Shown: positions 11,452 to 22,686 of the stretch, one piece after another
Position numbering within the stretch: the first letter of the stretch is position 1
Layout: each line of letters begins with the position of its first letter
From: Podospora comata
Lineage: Eukaryota > Ascomycota > Sordariomycetes > Sordariales > Podosporaceae
Assembly (NCBI GenBank): GCA_017354895.1
Contig: CP071499.1
Location: 3,162,001 to 3,226,000, forward strand
Direction of reading: 5' to 3'
Length of the DNA: 64,000 nt
The notes under the pieces: generated by a model
The model's input: the letters and a program-made list of their open reading frames with translations, nothing else
Databases searched by the model: none
Told to the model about the DNA's origin: nothing
Position numbers and translations under genes: made by a program

Positions 11452-13563
11452 ATGGATCTTAGGGTGAAGCGATATGGGACGTTTAGATTATGTCACCATG
11501 ATCAGCTGTCCTTTCGAGACGCCGTGCAACACGGCTGCGCGATCTGCTGCATTGTCATGCAAGACGTCAGACTTCGTGGGCTCAGAAAGGGGAAACAAAA
11601 GTCAGGGGTAGAACCAGATTGCCGGTTTCCTGACACTACATCATCTACAATCACCAGTGGACCAGAAGATTGGATCAAACATGGCAAGCACATTTTCATT
11701 GCTACATATCGGAACGAGCATGAATACACCTTCACCAGCCTCACTTTGGTCCCAGACTTTGGTAAGACCCCGTTCGTTACCAGACACTACTCATCGGAAA
11801 GCTTGTAAGTATGCTGAGTTCATCAAACTACACCCAGATAATTTGCGGGCTCATCACATGCACCGTGATATATCGCGGGACAATGATACATCAACGGGGA
11901 CAAGTCCAACCATGCGCCTGGCCATTCATTGGCTTAGACATTGTCAAACATCTCATAAGGAATGCGCATCAACACTGGAACCCTCGGGTCACAACACAGC
12001 TAACCTTCATTCGCGGCTTCTGGATATCGGACCCGAAGCGACTGGAAGCTTGAGACTCGTGTTAACCGGAGAGGACGGGGTGGACGCCCGAGCCCAGTAC
12101 ATTACTCTGAGCTACATGGGGGGGTAAAGATTCAGCGGGTCATGCTTTTATCTTCAACCCTAGACTCCTTCCGCCAGGGACTGCCGATCAGTGAGCTTCC
12201 TCGAACATTTCAGGATCTAATTGTGCTTGCCCGGGCATTCGGCGTTCGTTACATGTGGATCGATGCCCTCTGCATCATCCAGGACTCTACTGAAGACTGG
12301 GAGCACGAAGGTGCCGCCATGTGGAAGGTTTACGCGAATTCGCTTTGTACAATTGCAGCTACCGCCTCTACAAGTCCAGAAGATGGCTTGTTTCGGAAGA
12401 GAGACCCCGTACCATTCACTCGACAGATCAAGGCTCCTAGCGGACATCCATGTCGCGACAATCATGATTATCATGTTTTCGATCCAGGCTTCGCAGAAAG
12501 GTGTATTTCCAGTGGGCCATTACAGCCAAGAGGCTGGGCATTCCAGGAGCGAATCATGTCGCCACGGGTTCTTCATTTTGCAGACAGCCAGATGATGTGG
12601 GAATGTCGCAAAGAGACCCAGTGCGAAGCAGCTCCTTTCTATACGACTCTTCTGTCCAAGAAGAGCACAAAAGGGTCAATCCAACATCAAGGAATGAGGA
12701 ACAGACTGGAAGTGACTGCGGACCACGACGCGGAATCGTCTGCCTCCTTATCTTCGTCGACACCTGCGAGAAACCATGTTGGGAAAGAATATAATGTGTT
12801 TCTGGATGGTTGGCAATCAGTTGTCGCGATCTACTCAAACTGTAGCTTGACCTATGACGAGGACAAGCTACCTGCTTTGGCGGGCCTAGCCAAGGCATTT
12901 CTACGAGACAAACCAGCTCGCACGTATCTTGCAGGCATGTGGAGAGAGAATCTTGAAGGGCAATTAGGCTGGAAGGTGAACACTCCGGGAAACAGACTCT
13001 CCACTCCTTACTGCGCACCTTCGTGGTCCTGGGCATCGGTTACCAGTGCTATTGAACCGTCCTTATATTATAAGCTGGAGAAGCTCGGCCACTGTGTCCA
13101 AACCATCCCGAGGATTGAAAGCGTCAGCTGTGTAACTAAAGGACCACAGTATTTCGGAAGGGTCTTGAGAGCACACCTTGAGGTCTCCGGTTACCTGGTT
13201 TTCCCAATTGTTCATAGTACTGACGGTGAAAAGGAACCCCAGACCTGCCAGTTGCGGATTGAACACATGTTTATGTCTGTGTGCCTGTGCTGGGATACTG
13301 TGGATGTCCGTGCTAGTGTCGGTTTCACAATTACATGTCTACCCCTTGGTATAGAGTATGATACTCGTACTCTTACTTGTATTATACTGGATCAGGTTGG
13401 GGGGAATTCACCCATCAAGTATCAGCGAGTTGGTTTATTGAAGGTTACTTTCGGTCATGATCGCAGTGACCAGCTTTGGAGGTTCGGAATAGAAAAGGGG
13501 ATAAAAGAAAATCGGTCTGTTGCCAAGTATACCAAGGAGTTTTCTGTCATACATATTGTATGA
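11452..13563 (+). CDS. HET-domain (heterokaryon incompatibility) protein, probable frameshift
   Basis: The first exon is probably 11452-11804, ending at a GTAAGT donor. A phase-consistent exon resumes at 11905 (PTMRLAIHWLRHCQTSHKEC, then RLLDIG and YITLSY). The frame then hits TAA at 12125-12127, just after a run of seven G. The rest of the HET domain continues one frame over, from before 12142 to 13563: LPRTFQDLIVLARAFGVRYMWIDALCIIQDS, EDWEHEGAAMWKVYANSLCTIAATA, and PLQPRGWAFQERIMSPRVLHF, then a 250-residue C-terminal region. HET domains trigger cell death or growth arrest in allorecognition. The expected YCWGG-type motif is exactly where the shift occurs and lacks its C and W. This is either a one-base loss (a pseudogene allele) or an error at the G run. 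The intact downstream frame alone codes 473 aa. Confidence 0.72.
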
Positions 13564-13668
13564 AAGAATTCGAGCGGACATTTAGCAGAATGCCAGGTGA
13601 TGGACAAAGGGACAGAATAAAATTAATACGCATAGCCCGACAATTATATCCATCGTGACCTCTTCCCA

Positions 13669-14502
13669 TCAATAACCCTCAAACTTTCCTTCTCTCCACC
13701 TCCCAACCGGCACAGCACTCGGCTGCCTGTTTAACGTCAACCCAGCGCCCTCCAATATCAACACAACCATCATCTCCATAATCACTCCCATCCCAAGAAA
13801 ATACCACACAAAACTCTCCACCCCGCCATAACTCTTAAACCTCGGATCTGTCCCAAATGTAGCCAACCCTGAGAACACGATCCTGACAATCATAAACGGC
13901 GACGCCAGCCCAACTCCAAACAACAACCTCTTCTCCCCTGGCTCCACCGCCCGTATCTCCACCATCGTCACCAACGTCCCCAAAACTACAAACCCCAACC
14001 CAGCCATAGTCAACCCCAACCCAGCCTGACTCTCATTCGGCACAGTCACCACCTCCGCCTGCTGTCCCATCGTCCCACTAACCGCATCCCCAATTTCACC
14101 ACTCATCATACTCTGCCCTACAATCGAAAGTATCAAACCTATCAACATCACCACTTGCGCAATTCTCTGGTGGCGTGGGCTGATGAACGTCTGGGTTCCT
14201 TGTTGTCGGATACCCAGGAGGACTCGGCCTAAAAGGTTGGAGAGGCAGATGACGAGGGCGGAGACGCCGATGGAGTACATTACTTGAAAGGCGACGATGA
14301 GGTTGGGGTTGGAGGGGGAGGCGATGGTAGCTAGGTTGAGGGAGGAGCCGACGATGCGGGCGGTGGTGAAGATTATGAGGTAAAGCCAGCCGGCGTTTTT
14401 GCGGAAGCCATGGCGGGTGGAGAGGAGGATGGCGATGAGGAGGGCGGGGGTGTAGATTGCTAGCTCGACGATGGAGATGCTGTTGAGGGGGTGGAGGGCC
14501 AT
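13669..14502 (-). CDS. DUF7702 seven-transmembrane fungal membrane protein
   Basis: A single exon; the start MALHPLNSISIVELAIYTPALL at 14502 is preferred over the in-frame ATG at 14565, because it places the first helix near the N-terminus as in the family (277 aa). There are seven predicted hydrophobic helices. The second region has RHGFRKNAGWLYLIIFTTARIVGSSLNLATI, the family signature of a basic RHGF loop followed by a helix with a conserved Arg. A short charged tail ends the protein. The function of DUF7702 proteins is not established; the fold recalls fungal 7-TM proteins. It converges on the HET gene with about 100 bp between the stops. The coding strand is C-rich in the first third and G-rich in the rest. 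Confidence 0.8.
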   Translation of the reverse strand: MALHPLNSISIVELAIYTPALLIAILLSTRHGFRKNAGWLYLIIFTTARIVGSSLNLATIASPSNPNLIVAFQVMYSIGVSALVICLSNLLGRVLLGIRQQGTQTFISPRHQRIAQVVMLIGLILSIVGQSMMSGEIGDAVSGTMGQQAEVVTVPNESQAGLGLTMAGLGFVVLGTLVTMVEIRAVEPGEKRLLFGVGLASPFMIVRIVFSGLATFGTDPRFKSYGGVESFVWYFLGMGVIMEMMVVLILEGAGLTLNRQPSAVPVGRWREGKFEGY

Positions 14503-15346
14503 TTTGAAGTAATTATTTACATTTAGGTACAACTGAGGGAGGACAAGAATACGAAGGGAGGTCATTCCGGACTAGGAATGTGCTGAGGGGCTCACAGTCA
14601 GATGTTGTACTCTCAGTCATGGGTATACGTACTGGATCGTTTGATTCAAGAATGAAGTTTTTTCTTGATAATTATAAGACGAGCATGAAGCTAAGGATAC
14701 AAAATCCTTCGATTGTCTCTTGGCAGGACATTTCAACCAAGCTCATGTCAGCTCTTGACCGCTAGGCTGGGCCGGAGCTCCCAAACCGTCTTTGTTCCAA
14801 CCGTGGGCTGAAGACTGAAAGCTGACATAAACGGACCATTATGGGCGCTAACAGCCGATTCAGCCTCATGAAGGCGTTTGCGTCTGGCGTGTTTGTCTTG
14901 TTGCGCCACACGTCTCATTGGTTGTCGCTCACCAACGCCGCTCAGGTGGTTTGAAACTGATCTATCGAGGGAAGCCATTCTCTCCAGCTCAAGGCGAGTA
15001 AGCTAAGGGCTGTCACAAACTGCGTCATATTAAACAAAATTCGTGTCGCTTTCATCTTCGAGCCGATGGTGTCAGGTATTCAGGGAGTGGATTTTATGTA
15101 AACAGATGTTGAACTGGATGGAAGAAGGCTGGCCATCAAGGTTCACACCCTATCATCACAAACAACCCTAACCCACCATGATTTCCTCATCGATGGGTAC
15201 CATCAAATGGGCCCCACACAGCTCTGCCCCTCCAAGATTCCACGATACCCCGCCATAATTATGTCCCCCAGGTTTTCAAGGTTCTCATTTCTCACCACCA
15301 CCACCACCACGCGCGACCCAGTTTGTCTTTATAAACCATTGCAAAC
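14503..15346. promoter_or_regulatory. Divergent spacer between DUF7702 gene and KTI12
   Basis: About 840 bp with no supported gene. It must hold the two promoters. A Thr-coding-like ACC run near 15296-15310 is the only simple repeat. Confidence 0.45.
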
Positions 15347-16381
15347 ATGCCTGTATGCCCCCCCCCCCTTACAATACATTACCAATTAGACCACCTAACC
15401 AACTCTTACCAGCTAATAATCCTCACCGGCCTCCCCACCTCAGGCAAATCCCACCGAGCCGCCCAGCTACAAACCTACCTCGCCGAGCGCATCGCCTCCT
15501 CCAACCCCCCATCCCCCTACCGCCTCCACCTCATCTCAGACGAAACCCAGTCCGTCTCCCGCACCGTCTACGACCTCGACCCTTCCTCCCTCCCCGCCCA
15601 CGTCCGCAGCGCAAACGCCTCTGAAAAGGACGCCCGCGCCTCCATCTACGCCGCCGTCAAACGAGTCCTATCCCCAAAAGATATCGTCATCCTCGATGGC
15701 ATGAATTACATCAAGGGGTGGCGATATCAGCTCCATTGTGAAGCAAAAAACCTCGCTACACCGTCGGTGATATTACAAATAGGATGCCCTGTCGACAAGG
15801 CGAGGGAGATTAATGAGGAGAGGTTACGGACTGAGGGTGAAGTGGAAGGTTACTCAACTGGGAACTGGGACAATCTGGTGTTTCGGTATGAGGAGCCGAA
15901 TCCCATGACGAGGTGGGACTCGCCGTTGTTTACGGTTATTTGGGATGATAATGAGGAACAGGCGAGGAGGGTGTACGAGCAGATATGGGATAGTGTTGCT
16001 GGGGAGGGGGCCAAGAAGAAGGTTATACCCAATAAGAGTACCGTGCAGAGGGATAAGGATCCCGGGGGGGATTATTTGTATGTGTTGGAGAAGGAGACGC
16101 AGGATATTGTGAAGAGGATATTGGAGAAGCAAAATGAGGCGGGGGAGGGGGGAACGGTGAGGTTGCCGAAGGTGAATGGGGGGGATGATGGGGGGGAGGA
16201 GTTGGTGTTGGAGTTGCCCGGGAGGAAGCTGGGGTTGGCGCAGTTGCAGAGGTATAGGAGGGCGTTTGTGGGGTTGAATAGGGGTGGGATTGGACTGGAG
16301 GGGGTCGGGAAGTTGGCGGCGGGGAGGTTGAGGGAGAGTTTTGTGGGGTATCTGAATGATGCTTTTGAGAAGGATGGGTGA
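15347..16381 (+). CDS. kti12: KTI12, P-loop Elongator-associated tRNA-modification factor
   Basis: Two exons: a 6-nt coding exon, ATGCCT (15347-15352), then 15413-16381, giving 324 aa. The 60-nt intron starts GTATGC, has a CTAAC branch point and ends ACCAG. Splicing gives MPLIILTGLPTSGKS, the exact form of the KTI12 N-terminus, with a Walker A at residues 8-15. Further matches are YRLHLISDET, ILDGMNYIKGWRYQLHCEAK (Walker B-like region), NWDNLVFRYEEPNPMTRWDSPLF, and a C-terminal helix YRRAFVGLNR. KTI12 binds Elongator and tRNA and is needed for wobble-uridine (mcm5/ncm5) modification in the cytoplasm. The longer unspliced frame beginning MPVCPPPLTIHYQLDH reads through the intron and is not the natural start. 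The sense strand is C-rich up to about 15.7 kb, then G-rich. Confidence 0.93.
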   Translation: MPVCPPPLTIHYQLDHLTNSYQLIILTGLPTSGKSHRAAQLQTYLAERIASSNPPSPYRLHLISDETQSVSRTVYDLDPSSLPAHVRSANASEKDARASIYAAVKRVLSPKDIVILDGMNYIKGWRYQLHCEAKNLATPSVILQIGCPVDKAREINEERLRTEGEVEGYSTGNWDNLVFRYEEPNPMTRWDSPLFTVIWDDNEEQARRVYEQIWDSVAGEGAKKKVIPNKSTVQRDKDPGGDYLYVLEKETQDIVKRILEKQNEAGEGGTVRLPKVNGGDDGGEELVLELPGRKLGLAQLQRYRRAFVGLNRGGIGLEGVGKLAAGRLRESFVGYLNDAFEKDG

Positions 16382-17001
16382 GGTGAGACGCGAGGTCATG
16401 GAGGTGTGTCGAGTCGACCTGCGTGGCCGACAGTGTGTGTTTCGCCTGTTCAATCCGAAAATAAACGATCAAACAAACCAGTTCGGTATTGCAGCCGCGC
16501 GCACAGCGATCGATCAAGATGAAGGGCTGTGATGAGACCTGGAGACCAACATATATATATGCTGTCCCGACAGTCTGGGTCAGGTTGCCGCCGTGGTGGC
16601 GCATGGAACATCGATGTGACATCGAGTAGGTTAGTGCTAATTTGGGCGGCTGTAAGTGGAAATTTTGTAATGTGATTGGCCGAGACCTTATGATCCACCA
16701 TCTTGAAGCATCACTTCTATCATCAAATGTCGAGAACCGCGCAGACATTGGGCTAGGGCTTACTTTGAGGTTTAGAATAGTAGCTTGAATGGAGGGTTTG
16801 GTATGATGTTGGAAAGATCTACACTTGCTATGGTGTATTCTGCCCAGGCCCAATCTTGGCGTGATGGTGGAAGATGAGTATAAGAAGCATGATATCTACG
16901 TTTCTTCTTGCTTGTTGAGACAATAATCATACTATTCGTTCATACTCACTCCTTTCTTTTACCTCATATTCTACCTCCTTTGAGGTCCTGTTATCAACAA
17001 G
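16382..17001. other. Spacer between KTI12 and subtilase gene
   Basis: About 620 bp. No reading frame is credible. The last 150 bp are pyrimidine-rich and probably hold the subtilase leader and promoter. Confidence 0.45.
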
Positions 17002-18505
17002 ATGTTTCGTCGTAAGCAGACAACCGAACCTCCCAAAGGGGCTGGACCTCTTCCTCCTAAGGCTGCCTCAACCCAGCTTCCACCCAAAGCAGCTCCATCT
17101 TATGGTCAAATGCCTCAGCAACAGCCTGTGATGAGGCCTTCACCCTCTCAGCAGCCTATCAAACATACCCGGCCTACACCAACACAGGCCCCACAGCCCA
17201 ATTCCTATCCTCGACCAGCACCATCTGCCCAGCTCTCCTCCAAAGAAACCCCTCCAAAGTTCGCAGAAAGCCACTACAACGATGGCCTAGACAAACTTGG
17301 ACTGTAGGCCCTCTCCCCCTCTAATCACCCAGCATCGCAATATCTAACAAGCCTCCCGCCACAGCCCCCGAGAAACCCTGGACCGTCTTCGCCGCCTCAA
17401 ACTCATGTCCGCCATCTCCCACCACTCCCTCTCCCACCTCAACTCCACAGTCTCCAAGCGCCTCATGCCAACCTACTCCGACCCCGTCGTCCGCATCGCC
17501 GTCCTCGACACCGGCTTCGACGGCTCCCACCCCGACTTCTCCCACCCCCGCACGGCCTACTTCACCGGCCCCTTCTTGGACCTCCCCCAACCAGAAAAAG
17601 ACGAAGAACCCCAGCTCACCCGCATAAAAGCCTACCACGACTTTTGCCAGCCCTCCCCCTCTGGTGATAGGCAAGGACCTCCCCCTCAGCCTCACTCGAT
17701 GGTCGACCTCGCCGGCCACGGCACCGCCATAGCAGGTCTAATCCTCCGCCTAGCCCCCCGGGCAGAACTCGTCATCGGTCGTGTATGTCACGGCGTTGAC
17801 AGCAACGAACTCTCCGCCCCTGACCCATCCCGTGTTGCTGCTGCGATCAGGTGGGCCATCACCCAAAAGGTTCACATCATCAACCTCAGCCTCGGCTACC
17901 GCAACCAGCCGCTGAAAGAGTTATTACCTCTGCGAGCGGCGCTTCTCGAGGCGCAGAGGAGTAATATCTTGGTTTTTGCCTCGACTTCAAACCAAGGGAG
18001 TCACGAGCCTGCTGCCTGGCCGGCGTCTGACGCCCGGTTTGCGATTGGTGTTCATAGCTGTAATGACATGGGGAGTGCGCCCAGTGGGAGTAGCTGCAAG
18101 GCAAGTGAGAATGGCTATAATTTCATGGCGGTGGGGGAGAATCTGTTGGTTCATCGACTTGCCCAAAAGGGAGGGGGTTTTGAGTTGGTGAGCGGGAGTA
18201 GTTTTGCCACGCCGGTGGTGGTGAGCGTGGCGGCGTTGGTGTTGGCGTTTGTTTGGCAGGATGAGTGCAAAAGGGAGAGGGATGTGGTGGGGAGGGAGGT
18301 GATGTTGGAGGATTTGGGGAGTTTGGGGGGGATGGGGAGGGTGTTGATGGCTTTGGGGGAGAAGACCGCGGGGGGTTATTGGGTGGTGGGGATGAAGCTG
18401 TTTTGGGCGGGGTATAGGGAGGGTGATGGGAGGGATCCGGAGAAGGAGGAGAAGGAGGCGAGGAGGTGGGCTTGGGGGGTTTTAAGGGGGGCTGTGGCTT
18501 ATTGA
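17002..18505 (+). CDS. Intracellular subtilisin-like serine protease (peptidase S8)
   Basis: Two exons, 17002-17303 and 17365-18505 (61-nt intron), giving 480 aa. The N-terminal 85 residues are Pro/Gln rich with no signal peptide. A short helical segment follows across the splice (YNDGLDKLGLPRETLDRLRRL). The protease domain starts near residue 142: Asp149 in IAVLDTGFDGSHPDF, His219 in DLAGHGTAIAG, Asn310 in STSNQGS and Ser380 in SGSSFATP form a complete triad with oxyanion Asn. The lack of signal peptide and of a clear I9 propeptide suggests a cytosolic enzyme. Stand-alone and NLR-linked S8 domains of this type are common in filamentous fungi, where some act in non-self recognition; a role of that kind here is only an inference. 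Codons switch from C-ending to G-ending near 17.95 kb. Confidence 0.85.
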
Positions 18506-18995
18506 GGGCATAATGTTTTTTTCTTTTTCTGGCGGTGGAAACGGGGAGAGTTTTGGATATGCGAATGCTCTCAAAATACACAGAGAAATGGAGAATGCTT
18601 TTTGGAGCAAAGGCCTTTGAAGACAGTCGATATGCCTTAAATACATATCAATCGGCATTTTCAGTTAGTTCTTGCTGAGGCAAGTAGTGGTTGGTGAGTG
18701 GTGGTGGTGCCTTCAGATACGAGCGATAGGCCTCCAAACTATCTTTCGAGGCTTTCAATATCTTGAAGGTATACCTACTATGTTTGAAGGTATTTGTGCT
18801 ATCCTGAAGGCCTCTTTACTATCTTTAAAGGCCTGTCCCATAGCGCTGTCTAGACTACGATGTACTTCGCGTTAAATGGCCTGGTCAATGCCCTTTCGAC
18901 TTTGATCAACGGTCAGAGATCTTATTCCATCTACCTCCTTTCACATTCATTTGTTCATTGCATGACAGCTACTATCCCGATTTCCATTGTAAAAA
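18506..18995. other. Spacer between converging subtilase and MFS genes
   Basis: About 490 bp shared 3' flank. It contains a degenerate 20-bp tandem repeat (listed separately) and no gene. Confidence 0.5.
18738..18832. repeat. Degenerate tandem repeat, about 20-bp period, five copies
   Basis: Five diverged copies of a core like ACTATCTTTGAAGGC begin near 18738, 18757, 18777, 18798 and 18818, spaced 19-21 bp. Confidence 0.55.
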
Positions 18996-20790
18996 TTAAA
19001 GCATATACTTGAAATCGGGGTTCAGATCCTATCCATGATTGTCAGTATACCGTCTCGTCGATCAACGGTGTTTACGAGAGAAACTCACCCCAAGCTCCGC
19101 CTTTTCCTGCTCCGTCATGCCCTCAGGGAGAGTCTGATTCGCCTTCTTCCTGTTTTCAGCCATGATGGATACCGCGTAAATGATACACGACAGAGCGCTC
19201 AGGCAGATGAAGGACACGCAGATGATGTACCCCTTTCTGAAGTCGCCTCCAACAAACGAGTATGTAGCAATGATGCCGCCAATGTTGCCGAAACCTATCC
19301 CATGTTCAGCCTCTTGTTTCCAAATGCAATATCCCAGGAAAACTCACCAATCTGCCACGCACTCCCCACAGCCCTCCGGTGATGCCCACCCAAGTTCATA
19401 TTAAACCAACAAACCTGAATCGGCATCGCCGAGTACATGCCCATGCAAATCAGCACCAAAGCCGCATACTGCACCGGCAAATTATCGTGCACATTCAGCA
19501 GAATCGCAAACCCGCTGATCGAGATACAGATAGGGAGAACCGTGAACAAGAACCTGTGCTTCAGCCAGTCTGACGCCGTGGCGATGACCATGGCGAAGAC
19601 AAACGCCACTGCCCAGGGAGGCACAGAATGAAGCTGGGTCTGGATCTTGTCGTAGCCGTAACTCTGGACAATGGTGGGACTGAAGTACGCGTACGAGTAG
19701 GCGGGGACAATAATGCCAAAGTACATGAAGCCGCCGAGCCAGACCTTGTAGTCGGACATAACCTTGCCGACGTCCTTGAGGGTGATGCTGCGCTCGGCGG
19801 CGGAGTGGCCTTGGTCAGCGTGGAGACGGGCTTTGATGTAGTCTCTTTCGTCGTCGCGGAGCCATTTCTGTTGGTATTGTTAGCTTCCTTTTCCCATCAT
19901 TTGGATATTTTCAACCAAAACCCCCTTTCGCACCCCCCCCACCCGAACAACGGAAAAAAAAAGATCACGTACCGCCTCCTCGACAAATCCAGGAAAAGTA
20001 AACAAAAAGATCGCCCCAATCACCACCGTCGCCGCCCCCTCAATCAAGAAAATCCACCTCCACCCCCTATACCCCCTCATATAATCCATACTCCCCAACC
20101 CGCTCGCCAACAGCCCCCCGAACGCCCCCGCCAAACTCGTACTCGAGAAAAACAAACTAAACCTCTTTTGTGCCTCCTCTCGTCTGTACCACATCCCCAG
20201 CAGGTAAAAACATCCAGGAAACATGCCGCACTCGAACAACCCCAGCAAGAACCTCGTTGTCAAAATCCCGGCGTAGTTCTGCACAAGGCCTTGCATCATG
20301 GTGATGAACCCAAAGCCGATACAGCACCCGCTGAGCCATATCCTCGGTGAGATTTTCTTCAGGAGTATATTGGAGGGGATTTCAAAGAGGATGTAAGGGA
20401 CGAAGAAGATTGTGAGTGCGGTGTTGAATTGTGTTCCCGAAAGGCCCAGGTCGGTTTCGAGGCCGAAGGCGCGGGCGTTGGCGATGTTGACGCGGTCGAG
20501 GAAGGCCATGAGGTAGAGGATGATGACGAAGGGGACGAGGTGGAGATCGATTTTGGTTGTCAGCCTGCGGGGGGTGGTGTGAGAGGGACAAATGACGGGG
20601 GCGGGAGCGGGAGCGGTGGGGGTGATGCCTAGAGAGGAGGAGGAGGAGGAGCCGGTGTGGTGACGGTGAGCGGCCTTTTCTTCATCTTGGTGTGGTGGCC
20701 CTGGTGGAGGGACTGACGAGGTGTTAGTGAGGTTATCGTGAGGAACACGGTGGGTGAGAGGTAAGTGTCACCTTGAGGTTGAGACGCCAT
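18996..20790 (-). CDS. Major facilitator permease, Dal5-like anion:cation symporter family
   Basis: Five exons keep the frame: 20790-20772, 20712-19973, 19867-19348, 19294-19089 and 19028-18996, giving 505 aa. The first exon is 19 nt (MASQPQ plus one base). After a Pro/Ser-rich cytosolic start, helix 1 carries FVIILYLMAFLDRVNIANA, the DRxNxxNA motif of the allantoate/nicotinate/tartrate permease family. Other family marks are GLSGTQFNTALTIFFVPYILFEIPSN, TTRFLLGLFECGMFPGC and the second-half SAWQIGFGNIGGIIATY. Twelve helices can be placed. It should import a small organic anion at the plasma membrane; the substrate cannot be told. Codon composition runs C-rich to G-rich in exon 2, and again in exon 3. 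Confidence 0.87.
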
Positions 20791-22655
20791 TTTGAACTTT
20801 ATCGTCAATGACGATAGGATGAGCACCTCACAGTCGAGTCAAGAGGACTTGATTGAACAGACTAAGTCCTAAACTCCAACCGACGGCGAACCGTTGACTT
20901 GCACCGACCGAACAGAAACACAAAAAAGGTGACGCAAAAACCAAAACCATGCGAGCAAGCATTCCGTGCGAGGGTCACACACCCGACTTTATATACCACG
21001 CCGATCTCTCCTCCTCCTCCCAGTACCCGGTCACACACACACACACACGCACATTCCCAAACCCACAACGTTACTCTTAACCTTTTCCCTCCTCCTACCT
21101 TCGGCGGACTAACCCGAGGTCTTGTCGCCCCCCTTCCTTCCCTGTCAGTCAATGATCGACAGGCGCGCGTGCAAATCCAGAATCTGTCTTGCACCCGCAA
21201 CAAACTCCATTTCCCCGGATGTTTTTGTTGAATTCCAAACTGCCGCAGGGAAAAGTAAGCTCACTTACATCATCCACCTTCCTGTTTCGTCAACGCTTTG
21301 GGCATGACACATGTGCGGTCTCGCAGCAGCACTTCCTAATATTGACACTGAAAGTGGATATTATCTGACTTGTCTGTTGGGTATTCTTTTCCATGTCCCC
21401 TGGAGAGAGATCTAGATTACGTCTTCATGATCTTCCCTTTCTTGTGCCCCCCCCAATCACCACGTGATTAGCTCCCGTAGATAACCATCTCGATCCTAAC
21501 GATGAAACTCATCAACTCATCTGACCAACTTTGCTCGAGATAAATACTCAATGCATCTATATACCCAAAACAGCATCTTTATACACAACCTTCATCCAAC
21601 CCCCCCCCCCTCCCCCCGCCGACACCTAGCTCCACCAAATATAACCCACATAGATATCAAATAGCCTCCCCAATTCCACTCTTCTAATGCCAACACCATT
21701 CAAACAGCCCTACAGACCAACAAGCCCGGCCCGTTTCTTAGTCTCCTCACTAGTTTGGCCGTTCTCGGTCTGGGCTTCATGGACATAACAATTCCGGCAT
21801 TTTTTGCTCACCGGCGGTCAACATCGCCGAGCATCGGACGTTGTGGAGAGAGGTTGAAGTGTCACGGGATTCGGCCGGCAGCCGACCTAGCGGCAAGGAA
21901 GGTTTTTGCCATGTGCTCTTGTTCAGTAAAAAAGGTGGCTAGCATCAGTGAGCAACGCGGATCAGTTCCCTCCATATCTTACCTGCGTACTCCGGGTTTT
22001 TTGTCCAAATATATATATATATATATAAAATATTATAAAATCCCCCTCCCCCCCCCCCAACAAAAAATCGCTGTTTTTCTCGCCTCCTCCAAAAACCTCC
22101 AACCACTAAACCATGATGATGTAATGTAACTCTGCCGAAAAGCTGAGTTGCAAAAGAATCCGATTGTTCAGCACAGCAGGTGTGTACTCCGTAAGCCCAT
22201 TGCAGAACACTCTCCCCTCACGGTGATACCGAACTGTTGATTACTGAGCCAACAATAAATAAATAAACGGTTACCTTCATTTCTTCGACATATACGCAGC
22301 TTGTCCAACTGCCATCTCATCAAAAAAAAACACCAAGAGTCAAAGCAAAGCTTTCCATGGCTTGTTCCCACTTTCCTTCAGCAATGCAGGGGTTCCCCGC
22401 CCTCCGCCCCTCTCCATTTTATGACTGACAGGCTCGTTTTTAAGCCCGTTCCAACTGCGGGGAAAAGAACACTGTCCCCAAAATGCCAAGACGTCATCAG
22501 TGTTTGTTTCCCCTCATTTTTATAAACCAGCCGTTGAAGGTTTCATCACAGATCAAGAAGAAAAAAGTGTTGATATGAGAATCCATTTGTATTTTACACG
22601 TCCCCCTGCCATTCCCTACAGAGCAACCCTCTCATTTGCTGGCTTTGTCCATTGC

Positions 22656-22686
<31 letters not shown>

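Noticed and set aside
11452-18505. HET, DUF7702, KTI12 and subtilase as one immune-type cluster
   Set aside because: KTI12 is a conserved housekeeping gene and orientations are mixed, so proximity alone does not support a functional cluster.
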